Shown piece after piece: positions 8,970 through 17,837 of a DNA stretch of 64,000 bases. Where the stretch lies: NCBI RefSeq assembly GCF_900119155.1, contig NZ_FPIR01000016.1, forward strand, positions 34,636-98,635, written 5' to 3'. The notes beneath the pieces were generated by a model. The model was not told the DNA's origin. It made no database searches and worked only from the letters and a program-made list of their open reading frames with translations. The stretch's first letter is position 1, and every line of letters starts with the position of its first letter. The DNA comes from Ruminococcus sp. YE71. GTDB taxonomy: Bacteria; Bacillota; Clostridia; Oscillospirales; Ruminococcaceae. Position numbers and translations under genes: made by a program.

Positions 8970-10329
8970 AGACCCGAAAAACGCAGCTCTCATCATGAGC
9001 GATGAGGAGATAGCTTCGGCTGACGAGTTCTGTGAGGGATATAAGTCGTTCCTCTCAGTCGGCAAGACCGAGCGTCTCGCCTGCAACGAAGCCGTAAGGC
9101 TCGCCGAGGAAGCAGGCTTTGCTCCCTACGAAAAGGGCAGAGAGTACAAGGCAGGCGACCGTTTCTACTTCGTTAACCGCGGTAAGGCGATCATTCTCAC
9201 CGTTATGGGCGAGAAGCCCCTTGCAGAGGGCATCAGGCTCGCGGCAGCACACATCGACTCCCCGAGACTTGACCTCAAGCAGCATCCGCTCTACGAGGAC
9301 AAGGATATGGCTCTCTTCAAGACCCACTACTACGGCGGCATCAAGAAGTACCAGTGGACGACCGTTCCCCTCGCACTTCACGGCGTAGTTATCCGTGCGG
9401 ACGGTTCGAGCGTTGAGATCAACATCGGCGAGGACGACGGCGACCCCGTATTCTGCGTGACCGACCTGCTCATCCACCTTGCAGACGCTCAGATGAAGCG
9501 CACCCTTGCTGACGGCGTCCGCGGCGAGGAACTGAACATCCTCGTAGGTTCGCGTCCCTTCAGAGACGACAAGGCTTCCAACCTCGTCAAGCTCAACATC
9601 ATGCGCATCCTCAACGAGAAGTACGGCATCACCGAGCACGATTTCGTTTCGGCAGAGCTTGAGGCAGTTCCTGCCTGCAAGGCTGTTGACGTGGGCTTCG
9701 ACAGAAGCATGGTTGGTTCCTACGGTCAGGACGACAGAGTGTGCGCTTACGGCGCTCTCATGGCTATCCTCGGCTGCGACGCTCCGACCTACACCTGCAT
9801 GACCGTTCTCACCGACAAGGAAGAGATCGGCAGCGAGGGCAACACGGGTCTCAACAGCTCCTACCTGCCCTACTTCATCGACGATCTGGCTGAGCTCCAG
9901 GGCGTCAAGGGTCACACCGTTATCAGCAACTCCATCTGCCTGTCGGCTGACGTTAACGCCGCAGAAGACCCGACCTTCGCAGACGTTACCGAGTCCCGCA
10001 ACGCTTCCAAGCTGGGCTACGGCGTAGTGTTCACCAAGTATACGGGCGCTCGCGGCAAGAGCGGCACTTCCGACGCTTCCGCTGAATTCGTCGGCCGCAT
10101 CCGCAAGATGATGAACGACGGCGGAGTTATCTGGCAGACAGGCGAGCTCGGCAAGGTCGATGCAGGCGGCGGCGGAACTGTAGCCTGCTATCTGGCAGAT
10201 CTCGACATCGACGTTATCGACCTGGGCGTGCCCGTACTCTCGATGCACGCACCTTTCGAGATCACCTCGAAGCTCGATACATACCAGTGCTACAAGGCCT
10301 GCACCGTATTCTTCGACGACAAGCAGTGA
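8920..10329 (+). CDS. M18 family aminopeptidase
   Basis: A cytosolic dinuclear-zinc aminopeptidase of 469 residues, in the ApeB / aspartyl-aminopeptidase family. Metal-ligand motifs are in the expected order: AHIDSPRLDLK (His), GQDDRVCAYGAL (bridging Asp), DKEEIGSEGNTG (catalytic and ligand Glu) and the distal LSMHAPFE (His). It probably trims N-terminal residues from peptides during protein turnover; the substrate preference cannot be read from sequence. It is the last gene of the operon and is followed by a clear terminator. Confidence 0.92.
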   Translation: MENSKTAAEILTEKLLEDPKNAALIMSDEEIASADEFCEGYKSFLSVGKTERLACNEAVRLAEEAGFAPYEKGREYKAGDRFYFVNRGKAIILTVMGEKPLAEGIRLAAAHIDSPRLDLKQHPLYEDKDMALFKTHYYGGIKKYQWTTVPLALHGVVIRADGSSVEINIGEDDGDPVFCVTDLLIHLADAQMKRTLADGVRGEELNILVGSRPFRDDKASNLVKLNIMRILNEKYGITEHDFVSAELEAVPACKAVDVGFDRSMVGSYGQDDRVCAYGALMAILGCDAPTYTCMTVLTDKEEIGSEGNTGLNSSYLPYFIDDLAELQGVKGHTVISNSICLSADVNAAEDPTFADVTESRNASKLGYGVVFTKYTGARGKSGTSDASAEFVGRIRKMMNDGGVIWQTGELGKVDAGGGGTVACYLADLDIDVIDLGVPVLSMHAPFEITSKLDTYQCYKACTVFFDDKQ

Positions 10330-10351
10330 TCTGACACAAATCAAAAAAATT

Positions 10352-10386
10352 TCGGAGCAAAGGTCCATCCTCTGCTCCGATTTTTT
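10352..10386 (+). terminator. Intrinsic terminator of the prfA-coaE operon
   Basis: CGGAGCA (10353-10359) pairs with TGCTCCG (10373-10379), followed by ATTTTTT. Confidence 0.8.
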
Positions 10387-10464
10387 ATGAGAATATTTCA
10401 CAGGCATTTTTCTGATTTTTCTGCGGATACTATCTTTGAATCCAAACCGAAAGGAAGTATCTCA

Positions 10465-11298
10465 ATGAAAAAACTGCTTTTTACCGCCGCGAGTGCGGCT
10501 GTCCTGCTCACGAGCTGCGGTTCGGCTGACCATGACATCAGCTCTCAAGACATGGCGGACTCCCCTGCCCTCACCGACCGCGAGACTCAGGAAGAACACA
10601 TCGTGACCCCCGTTCAGGGCACGCCGCCCCTCACCGTCAAGATCGGTTACGGTCAGGGCGTCGAGGTGGATGACAAGAACCGCCCCATCGGCGCCCTCGA
10701 CTTCAACGAAAAGTACGGCAGATGGAACGCCACCGCCATCAACACCGACTCAAAGAAGATACTGCTGACCTTCGATCAGGGCTACGAGAACGGTCTCACA
10801 GGTCAGATCCTCGACACGCTGAAAGAAAAAAAGGTCAAGGCGGTGTTCTTCGTGGTGCAGGACTACGCCGAGCGCAACCCCGAACTCGTTCAGCGCATGA
10901 TCGACGAGGGGCACACCATCGGCAACCACAGCGTCTCCCACCCGTCCATGCCTTCCCTATCGCCGACTCAGTGCGCCGACGAGGTGAACGGTCTGAACGA
11001 CTATATGGAGCAGAACTTCGGCGTCCGTCCGACCCTCTTCCGTCCCCCGATGGGCGAATTCTCCGAGCTGTCCCTCGCTATGACCGACCGCTGCGGCTGC
11101 AAGTCCATGCTCTGGAGCTTCGCCTACGCCGACTGGGACGTAGACAACCAGCCCGACCCCGCCGAGGCTAAGCAAAAACTCGTCGGTGCCGCCCACGAAG
11201 GCGCCATCTACCTTCTCCACTCGGTCTCCCAGACCAACGCCGACATCCTCGGCGACTTCATCGACGAGGTCCGCGCTGAGGGGTTTGAGTTTGAATAG
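10465..11298 (+). CDS. Lipoprotein polysaccharide deacetylase (PdaA-like)
   Basis: A 277-residue carbohydrate esterase family 4 protein. MKKLLFTAASAAVLLTSCG is a lipoprotein signal with lipobox LTSC, so it should sit on the outer face of the membrane. NodB-domain motifs are LTFDQGYENG (motif 1), GNHSVSHPSM (metal-binding HxxxH) and FRPPMGEFS. Motif 1 carries Gln where most family members have a second Asp, as in the PdaA branch, which has Asn there. That suggests a peptidoglycan MurNAc deacetylase, relevant to spore cortex or cell-wall lactam formation. The ATG at 10465 follows AAAGGAAG. Confidence 0.88.
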   Translation: MKKLLFTAASAAVLLTSCGSADHDISSQDMADSPALTDRETQEEHIVTPVQGTPPLTVKIGYGQGVEVDDKNRPIGALDFNEKYGRWNATAINTDSKKILLTFDQGYENGLTGQILDTLKEKKVKAVFFVVQDYAERNPELVQRMIDEGHTIGNHSVSHPSMPSLSPTQCADEVNGLNDYMEQNFGVRPTLFRPPMGEFSELSLAMTDRCGCKSMLWSFAYADWDVDNQPDPAEAKQKLVGAAHEGAIYLLHSVSQTNADILGDFIDEVRAEGFEFE

Positions 11299-11310
11299 GG
11301 ACAGTGGTGG

Positions 11311-11710
11311 AATTATTGGGGGAAACCCTTTTGAAAAAGGGTTCTCCCCCAAACCCCTTTCCTAAAACTTTTAATATGTTGTTATATAGACGTGTTTGGG
11401 AAGATGGGCTCTCGACATTTCATGAGAGAATGACTATATGTAGGGTGGGGGCTTGCTCCCACCGCTTTTTTCGCTTTCTAATATGCAGAAGGCGCGAGGA
11501 CATTCTGTGTTATCATTCACGGTTGACACGGGCGATTGATGTCGCCCATACATAAAAGAAGAAAAAACGGTGGGGAGCACCCCACCGAATATTTCTATCC
11601 TAAAAAAATTTTAGTCTCACATTACGCAGAGAGAGCCAAACGTCCCCCACACATCTACCTGCCGACATATTAAAAGTCTTTGGAAAGGTGGGCTGGGGTA
11701 AAACCCGCAC
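11311..11710. repeat. Intergenic repeat region: inverted pair of family A units with internal palindromes
   Basis: No gene. A hairpin (TTGGGGGAAACCCTTTT at 11316-11332 with AAAAAGGG...CCCCCAA to 11352) is followed by CCCCTTTCCTAAAACTTTTAATATG. The same sequence returns inverted at 11667-11706 (ATATTAAAAGTCTTTGGAAAGG). Between them are two GC-rich palindromes: GGTGGG...CCCACC at 11444-11463 and CGGTGGGGAGCACCCCACCG at 11568-11587. This looks like a MITE-like or REP-type noncoding unit. Confidence 0.65.
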
Positions 11711-11718
11711 TCTCTCAC

Positions 11719-13071
11719 TCACTGACGCAGATAGACGCCGTTTGACTCGATGTAGTCTTCCATGTCGTCCTTGTAGTAGAGGTCAAGGGGGTCGGCGTGA
11801 GCTTTGAGGGCGCGCTGACCGATGTCGTGGCGGAAGTGAACGCCGTCCCAGGTGATCTTGTCAACAGCCTCGTAGGACTTGCGGAGAGCCTCTGCGAGGG
11901 TGAGGGCGGTGCAGGTCACGCCCAGCACTCTGCCGCCTGCGGTAAGGAACTTACCGTTGTCGAGCTTGGTGCCTGCGTGGTAAACGAACGCGCCGTCTAC
12001 CTGACCCTTGTCGTCAAGACCCTTGATCTCGATACCCTTGGGATAGCTCAGAGGATAGCCGCCCGAAGCCATGACCACGCAGGAGCAGCTTCCGCTCTTC
12101 CAGCTGATCTTGAGGTCGCCGAGTCTGTGCTCGTAGATAGCCTCGAAGATCTCGCAGAGGTCGCTGTCCAGCATCGGGAGCACCACCTGAGTCTCGGGAT
12201 CGCCGAAGCGGCAGTTGTACTCGATGACCTTCGGACCCTTCGGGGTTATCATCAGACCGAAGTACAGGCAGCCCTCAAAAGTTCTGCCCTCGGCGTTCAT
12301 AGCCTCGATGGTAGGCTTGAAGATAGTCTCCATGCACTCCTTTGCGATAGCGTCGGTGTAGTAGGGATTCGGGGAAACGGTGCCCATACCGCCCGTGTTG
12401 AGACCCTCGTCGCCGTCGAGAGCGCGCTTGTGATCCATCGAAGAGATCATCGGAACGACGGTCTTGCCGTCGGTGAAGCTCAGAACGCTCACCTCGGGAC
12501 CCGTCAGGAACTCCTCGATAACGATCCTTGCGCTGGACTTGCCGAATTTCAGCTCGTCGATCATCTCATGAACAGCCTGTATCGCCTCTTCCTCGTTCTG
12601 CGCGAGAATAACGCCCTTGCCCAGTGCGAGGCCGTCAGCCTTGATTACCGCAGGATAGCTGTTCTGCTTTTTCAGGTACGCGATGGCGGGCTCGCTCTCG
12701 GTGAATACCTCGTAAGCCGCAGTCGGGATGTTGTACTTTTTCATCAGCTCTTTCGAGAACACCTTCGAGCCCTCGATGATAGCCGCATTAGCCTTCGGGC
12801 CGAAAGTCATGAAGCCCTTCGCCTGAAGCGCATCCACCATGCCGAGCACCAGCGGATCGTCGGGAGCGACTACGACCATGTCGGGCTTTAACTTCTCAGC
12901 CAGCGCAACAACTCCGTCAACGTCCGTCGCCGCAACGTCAAAGCACTCCGCAAAACGCGATATACCGCCGTTTCCGGGTGTGCAGTACAGCTTATCTACC
13001 TTGGGGCTCTCAGCCAGCTTCATAATAATGGCGTGCTCTCTTCCGCCGCCTCCAACTACCAAAATGTTCAT
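11719..13071 (-). CDS. purD: Phosphoribosylamine--glycine ligase
   Basis: GAR synthetase, step 2 of purine synthesis (phosphoribosylamine + glycine + ATP). An ATP-grasp enzyme of 450 residues, slightly longer than the usual 420-430. The N-terminal GGGGREHAI, the ATP-binding VIKADGLALGKGVI, EEFLTGPEVSVLSFTDG and the metal-binding EYNCRFGDPETQ are all present. It is the most downstream gene of the minus-strand purine cluster. A gap of 158 bases containing a family A repeat separates it from the upstream zinc-ribbon gene, so it may also have its own promoter. Confidence 0.95.
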   Translation of the reverse strand: MNILVVGGGGREHAIIMKLAESPKVDKLYCTPGNGGISRFAECFDVAATDVDGVVALAEKLKPDMVVVAPDDPLVLGMVDALQAKGFMTFGPKANAAIIEGSKVFSKELMKKYNIPTAAYEVFTESEPAIAYLKKQNSYPAVIKADGLALGKGVILAQNEEEAIQAVHEMIDELKFGKSSARIVIEEFLTGPEVSVLSFTDGKTVVPMISSMDHKRALDGDEGLNTGGMGTVSPNPYYTDAIAKECMETIFKPTIEAMNAEGRTFEGCLYFGLMITPKGPKVIEYNCRFGDPETQVVLPMLDSDLCEIFEAIYEHRLGDLKISWKSGSCSCVVMASGGYPLSYPKGIEIKGLDDKGQVDGAFVYHAGTKLDNGKFLTAGGRVLGVTCTALTLAEALRKSYEAVDKITWDGVHFRHDIGQRALKAHADPLDLYYKDDMEDYIESNGVYLRQ

Positions 13072-13130
13072 ACTGATCTATCCTTTCGTTTATGGATTCC
13101 GCCCCGTTCGGCGCGGTTTTGTGCGGGTGT

Positions 13131-13215
13131 ATTCTCTGTGGGAGAACCTTCGCCTTAGCTTCGCACGGCCAGAAGAAAGGTTCTCCCACAGACCCCCTTC
13201 CAAAGACTTTTTATA
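13131..13215. repeat. Family A intergenic repeat
   Basis: A 15-bp inverted repeat, CTGTGGGAGAACCTT (13136-13150) and AAGGTTCTCCCACAG (13177-13191), is followed by CCCCCTTCCAAAGACTTTTTATAC. It has the same layout as the units at 11.3, 41.7, 44.0 and 49.2 kb. Confidence 0.65.
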
Positions 13216-13229
13216 CTTTTTTTGTGGGG

Positions 13230-14681
13230 TTAATTGGTTTGCTCTGATATAATTACGGTGTCGATGAGTCTTGAAAGTTCGTCGCCGAGGTCATACAGGA
13301 CGTCGCCCTCGCCGCCGAAAGTTATGTCGTACTCGGTATTTTTCAGCGTAATTATCAGCATCCTCGTTTTCACATTATCTTTGCCGTTTATCACGAGGTT
13401 GCCTGCCTGAACTCCGCCGACGCTGAATTCCGAGCTTACGAACGCGCTCGCGCCGTCCTTGCTGAACTCTTTCTCGTAGGCTTCGGCAAGCTGTGAGCTG
13501 TAATTCTGCCCGTGTTCCTTACCGTCCGAATACGCCTTTGAGCTGAACGAGAAGTAAGCCTTGCCCTTATAATTCTCGTTCTCGCCCCTGTACATCCCGA
13601 CGATACTGCCGTCCTTGTCGGCGGTGACTTCCCACTTGTTCTCATCCACCGTGAAGGTCAGCTCACCCAGCGAAAACTCGCGGTCTTCCGCAAGCTGTTC
13701 CTGCTTTTGGGTCTCTGCCTGCGAAGCGTCTGCCTCGCTGATATCCTCGCGTTCGCCCGATATCTCCATACCCGTGATGAGCTTTTTCTCCTCATTGGTT
13801 ATATAGAGGGGCGGGAAGGCGTTTTCCTCACCATTCTCATGCTTTTCCGTCAGCTTGAAGATGATGATATACTCCTTGCCGATGAACAGACGGTTGTGAA
13901 CAGTACACTTATTTGAGCCCTCTGTCAGGTCGTTCTCGAACTCGGACGTCCTCATGTCCTCTATCCCTAAATTCTTTTCAGCACCTTCCGAAAATAGCTT
14001 TTTTCCGAAATACTGTTCCGCATAGGTGTTATACTGATCTTCCGTAAGCGTTTTTCCGTACAGCTCGGGGTTATACAGCACGCTGATCGTACCAGTGATG
14101 CCGTCCTCGTTAAAGATGCACGCCGCGTTCGGTGCATTTTCGCGCACCCCGTCGAAATGCCATTCATCGGGGAGCGTGAACTTGACGGTAGTGCCGAAGG
14201 TCAGCTCGTTTCCCTTACACGACGGCGCGAGTTCTCTGTAGCCGACCTGCTTCTTCTCCTCATTTTTTTCGACAGGAGCGCGGTTTCCCGTTGCCGTGGC
14301 GATATCGACCTTTCTGTATTGTTTCGAGGTGTCGATGCCCTTCGCGTAAAAGGTCGCGAAGATCGCCGCCGAAACAGCCACGACCACCAGCGTACAGCCT
14401 GCCGACAGCAGGTCGATCAGTCTCTCGCGTTCGCTCTTCGGGGCTTTGACGGTCTTGTTGAAGCCGCTGAACGGGCTCCCGAAGTAGTTGTCCATCCCTG
14501 CGAACGGCGATCTTGAAGGCTTCGGCGGGGGCGGTGCAGGTCTTGCCGCCGCCGATTTCGGAACGGGCACTATCCTCGGGTTTTCGTCGGTGGTCATCGG
14601 CTCACCGCCGCAGATGTCGCAGTACTTCGGGTAAGTGCCGAGTATCATTCCGCATTTTGAACATTTCAGCAGTCGTGCCAT
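13230..14681 (-). CDS. Zinc-ribbon membrane protein with extracytoplasmic domains
   Basis: Function not recognised (483 residues). A short N-terminal zinc ribbon (CSKCGMILGTYPKYCDICGG) is followed by a Pro-rich cytoplasmic stretch and one transmembrane helix near residues 93-115. A long outside part holds two repeats of a beta-rich module (FTLPDEWHFDGV and, later, FTVDENKWEVTADKDG). Such modules resemble the PsbP/DUF1795-like fold in pattern; this is inference. It is the fourth of four consecutive membrane-anchored genes inserted between purH and purD. Confidence 0.7.
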   Translation of the reverse strand: MARLLKCSKCGMILGTYPKYCDICGGEPMTTDENPRIVPVPKSAAARPAPPPPKPSRSPFAGMDNYFGSPFSGFNKTVKAPKSERERLIDLLSAGCTLVVVAVSAAIFATFYAKGIDTSKQYRKVDIATATGNRAPVEKNEEKKQVGYRELAPSCKGNELTFGTTVKFTLPDEWHFDGVRENAPNAACIFNEDGITGTISVLYNPELYGKTLTEDQYNTYAEQYFGKKLFSEGAEKNLGIEDMRTSEFENDLTEGSNKCTVHNRLFIGKEYIIIFKLTEKHENGEENAFPPLYITNEEKKLITGMEISGEREDISEADASQAETQKQEQLAEDREFSLGELTFTVDENKWEVTADKDGSIVGMYRGENENYKGKAYFSFSSKAYSDGKEHGQNYSSQLAEAYEKEFSKDGASAFVSSEFSVGGVQAGNLVINGKDNVKTRMLIITLKNTEYDITFGGEGDVLYDLGDELSRLIDTVIISEQTN

Positions 14682-14708
14682 TTCACACCTCCTCCGCGGA
14701 CACCCTCA

Positions 14709-16109
14709 TCATACGGTATCCTCATTTATCTTAAACGTCCCGAGCATCTCGGTTATGCTGTCGTAAGCGTCGGGGTATCCTTTCTCGGGCAGCATCCAGT
14801 AGAACATCGCCGCGAAATCGCCCTGCTTCACGATCTTCATTTTCAGCTGATAGACCGAACCGTCGTCTTCGTTGACGGTCATGTGGAGATCGCCGCTGTC
14901 GTACTTGCCGAGCTTGTCCTCACCCACGAACTCCAAAGTGTACTTTTCCTTCGCGCCGAGATTCTTCGAGTAGTAGCCCGCAAGTTCAAGCGGCGTGTAT
15001 TTCCCTATCAGACTGCTGTGGGAGTACACCGCGAAGAACGCCGCGTCCTCCTCGCCCTTGAAAATGAACGAGCAATCCTGATCCTGATCGGGCTCGTTGA
15101 CGATCGTCCACTTGTCGGGGTCCACCCATATCGAAGCGTAATCGCAGATTATGCGGTTTACGCTGTCATACTCGGTGGGCACCGTATAGTTGTGAAGGTT
15201 CACGCCCTCAAGCGAGCCGCCGCTCTCCGCGGAAGTCTTTTCGATCTCAAGCGTGTGCAGCATATCAAAGTAATCCTCGGGATAGCCCTCGATGTCGAAG
15301 CGTACCAGCACATCGTCAACGCTCACAAATACAATGCCCGTGGTTTTATCCTCCGCATCGTCGGTGTAGCTGACGAGATGCCCCGAATACTTCCCGATCC
15401 TGACCTCCTCAGGTTCATAGATCGTGCATCCGCTCAGCGTCATGGAAAATATCTTGTAAAAATGATTCGCCGCGTAGATACTTCCGCACCTGTGGGACTC
15501 GTCACCGCTGTTGTAAAAACAGCTCACAGTCAGCTTCTTCCCGCCGTTTTTCACTGTGATCTCGTCCGCCGAGCTTTCGCCCTCCACCGACCAGAGCTTT
15601 GTGTCGGCGCTGATCGAAAAATACTCGTTCGAGATGATGCCGCTGTCCGCGTGATGCTCACAGCGCACGTTTTTGTAGTAGTCCAGGTCAGAGGCCTCGT
15701 CAAAGTACTCGTTCGGGTCAAAGTCGGGAACGGAAATGCTGTTGGCGAACAGACTGCCGTACTCGTCCCGCCAGCTTTGCATACCCTCATGGACCATACT
15801 GTCCGTGTCGATGCTGAAGCTCGGTCTTGATGACGTATCATCCTCCGAATATACGTGGGACTTTTCTTTAAGCGTGCCGAGATCTACCTTCGTCAGCATC
15901 GGTATCAGAGCCGCCGCAGCTCCGCCAAGTACCAGAAGCGTACCCGCCGCAGCCGCCGCGTTCATGCCCATGTTCTTTTTCAGTCGCTGTCTGCGCTCCG
16001 TCTCGGTGTTCATTCCCCTTTCGGGGGGAACGGCGCCGCAGCTCGGGCAGCAGTAATCGCCTATCCCGATCCCCGAACCGCAGAAGCTGCAAATGTTATC
16101 TCTTGCCAT
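14709..16109 (-). CDS. Zinc-ribbon membrane protein, paralogous layout
   Basis: Function not recognised (466 residues). It begins with a double CxxC zinc ribbon (ICSFCGSGIGIGDYCCPSCG), then a basic stretch, one transmembrane segment (about 51-70) and a large extracytoplasmic region. The latter contains two similar modules, each with a Trp-centred strand (ADTKLWSVEGES; VDPDKWTIVNEP). The architecture matches the gene just downstream, which suggests paralogy. The zinc ribbon facing the cytoplasm may report metal or redox state, or simply bind a partner. Confidence 0.7.
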   Translation of the reverse strand: MARDNICSFCGSGIGIGDYCCPSCGAVPPERGMNTETERRQRLKKNMGMNAAAAAGTLLVLGGAAAALIPMLTKVDLGTLKEKSHVYSEDDTSSRPSFSIDTDSMVHEGMQSWRDEYGSLFANSISVPDFDPNEYFDEASDLDYYKNVRCEHHADSGIISNEYFSISADTKLWSVEGESSADEITVKNGGKKLTVSCFYNSGDESHRCGSIYAANHFYKIFSMTLSGCTIYEPEEVRIGKYSGHLVSYTDDAEDKTTGIVFVSVDDVLVRFDIEGYPEDYFDMLHTLEIEKTSAESGGSLEGVNLHNYTVPTEYDSVNRIICDYASIWVDPDKWTIVNEPDQDQDCSFIFKGEEDAAFFAVYSHSSLIGKYTPLELAGYYSKNLGAKEKYTLEFVGEDKLGKYDSGDLHMTVNEDDGSVYQLKMKIVKQGDFAAMFYWMLPEKGYPDAYDSITEMLGTFKINEDTV

Positions 16110-16150
16110 TGTTCTTTCTCTTTCTGAAATGTATCAACAGTGTACCGTCC

Positions 16151-16993
16151 TCAGCTAACCACGAGGTGTCCCAGAAAGTAACCCAGATCATAGGATGCTG
16201 CGTCTTCCAGGTCATTTTGCTGCGTACACTCCCCGATTATCACCAGATCCTTTACCTCGGTAAGATAGGTTATGATGTCCATGCCGTCCTCATGGCAGGT
16301 GATAATCATCCATTTCCTGCCTGCGATATCGGTCTCTTCGCTGTCGTGGGGACTGTACGGATTCAGCTCCATGTAGTAGCCGCAGACCTTCTCGAAGTCG
16401 AGCATCTTGTCCGCAGGTTTTCTGAGCACTTTCACATACATTAACGAACCAAAGTTCGAGCCGTCGCTTGCCTTATAATAATATGGCAGTTTCACACGGT
16501 CATCGCAGGTGACCTTTCCGAAACACGGTTTATCAGGGATCAGGATCTTCGCGGCATCCTCAAAAATCACCGTCTGTCCGTCAGTGGTACACTTCACACA
16601 GTTGTTACTGTTCAAAAATTCGTACACATCAGCCTCGGGAAGCTCGGTCTCCGGCGGTTCGGTCTCGGTCAACTCTGCCGCGGAAGTCTCCGCAGCGGCA
16701 GTCGTTTCCGCAGGGGGCTCGGTACTTTCCACGGGCGCTTCTATCATGGGTATCGCAATAGTCGTGACCATCGTCCCCGTCTGAGCCGCCGTCTCCTCCG
16801 CGCTATCAGCCGCCGAAATTTCCGTGCCGCTGTCAGCCGTCAGATCGCCGCTGTCCTTCCGCAGAGCGAGCCACACCGCGACCCCGATAAGCGCCGCGGT
16901 CAGCACCGCCGTCACGCTCCCGAAGATCATATTTATCCGCTTGTTGAGCTGTTCCGCCCTAAGCTCCTCTGGCTGTCTGCCGCCGAACGCCAT
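16151..16993 (-). CDS. Single-pass membrane protein with Thr/Glu-rich linker
   Basis: 280 residues of unknown function. A short cytoplasmic N-terminus (MAFGGRQPEELRAEQL) is followed by one transmembrane helix (about 23-44) and a low-complexity Ala/Glu/Thr/Pro linker (about 50-120) typical of surface-exposed spacers. A C-terminal domain contains GYYMELNPYSPHDSEETD and GRKWMIITCHEDGMDIITYL. It starts two bases downstream of the lipoprotein gene's stop, so the two are co-transcribed and likely coupled. Confidence 0.65.
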   Translation of the reverse strand: MAFGGRQPEELRAEQLNKRINMIFGSVTAVLTAALIGVAVWLALRKDSGDLTADSGTEISAADSAEETAAQTGTMVTTIAIPMIEAPVESTEPPAETTAAAETSAAELTETEPPETELPEADVYEFLNSNNCVKCTTDGQTVIFEDAAKILIPDKPCFGKVTCDDRVKLPYYYKASDGSNFGSLMYVKVLRKPADKMLDFEKVCGYYMELNPYSPHDSEETDIAGRKWMIITCHEDGMDIITYLTEVKDLVIIGECTQQNDLEDAASYDLGYFLGHLVVS

Positions 16994-16994
16994 A

Positions 16995-17747
16995 TCAGTC
17001 GGTGAACTTCACGGACTCCGCCATCTTGATGAAATCTTCCGAAGCCGCCTCGAAACCGTCGCCGATACCGTTGAGGTTCATGACGAGATGCAGGTCGCCG
17101 TGGAAGCACTCAACGAACGTGAACCTGAAAATGATTCCGTCGCCGAGGTCGGTGGTAGCGTTGGTAAGATAACCCTTTTCGCCGTCGATCTCGATATCCT
17201 TGTTCTCGATGTCCTTGCAGCCCATCGCTTCGAGATCCTTGATGTTGATGTCGTGAGCCTCGTCAAGGGTGGGAACGGTCTGCTTGGTCGTGTCGATCTT
17301 GTCCGCGATCACGGAAACTGCGGAAGAGTTGTCGTTCGAGCGCAGGTACGCAGTGGTAACGAGCGCCGCATCTTCATCCTCAAGCGTCCAGACGTCACTG
17401 TTGACGTTGAAAGTCAGCAGGCGGCCGTCGAAAACGCCGTCTTTCAGGTCACCCTGAACTATCCTGCCGCCGTCATTGTCTTCCCTGTACACGAAACCCT
17501 CTGCGGTGATATTGCCGTTACCGCTATCTTCCGAGTCCGATTCAACGGACTCTTTGCCTTCATCGTCCGGATTTACGGACTGATCCTCCGTGCTCTCAGC
17601 AGTGCTGCTGTCTGATTTTTTGGACTGCTCTGCAACAGAAGAGCTGCCCGTCTTATCATTATCTTCCTTATCCTTGGCTCCGCAGCCCGCAAAAGCCGCC
17701 GCCATAACAAAAGCAGCCAGAACTGCGATGATTCTCCTGGTCTTCAT
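16995..17747 (-). CDS. Lipoprotein of unknown function
   Basis: 250 residues. The lipoprotein signal MKTRRIIAVLAAFVMAAAFA ends in lipobox AAFAGC and is followed by an acidic Ser-rich linker. The C-terminal domain (about 90-250) has the same strand pattern as the other three proteins of this block, for example ADKIDTTKQTVPTLDEAHD and GYLTNATTDLGDG. I chose the ATG at 17747 because AAGGGAG lies 8 bases upstream and because it places the signal peptide at the N-terminus. It lies 90 bases downstream of purH. Confidence 0.75.
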   Translation of the reverse strand: MKTRRIIAVLAAFVMAAAFAGCGAKDKEDNDKTGSSSVAEQSKKSDSSTAESTEDQSVNPDDEGKESVESDSEDSGNGNITAEGFVYREDNDGGRIVQGDLKDGVFDGRLLTFNVNSDVWTLEDEDAALVTTAYLRSNDNSSAVSVIADKIDTTKQTVPTLDEAHDINIKDLEAMGCKDIENKDIEIDGEKGYLTNATTDLGDGIIFRFTFVECFHGDLHLVMNLNGIGDGFEAASEDFIKMAESVKFTD

Positions 17748-17837
17748 CTTCACGATCTCCCTTACTATCCTTATTTTTGTACAGATATGTTTGCACGCAG
17801 CAGTGCCCGTAAGCCCTGCTGCGCACCATTGCAAACA

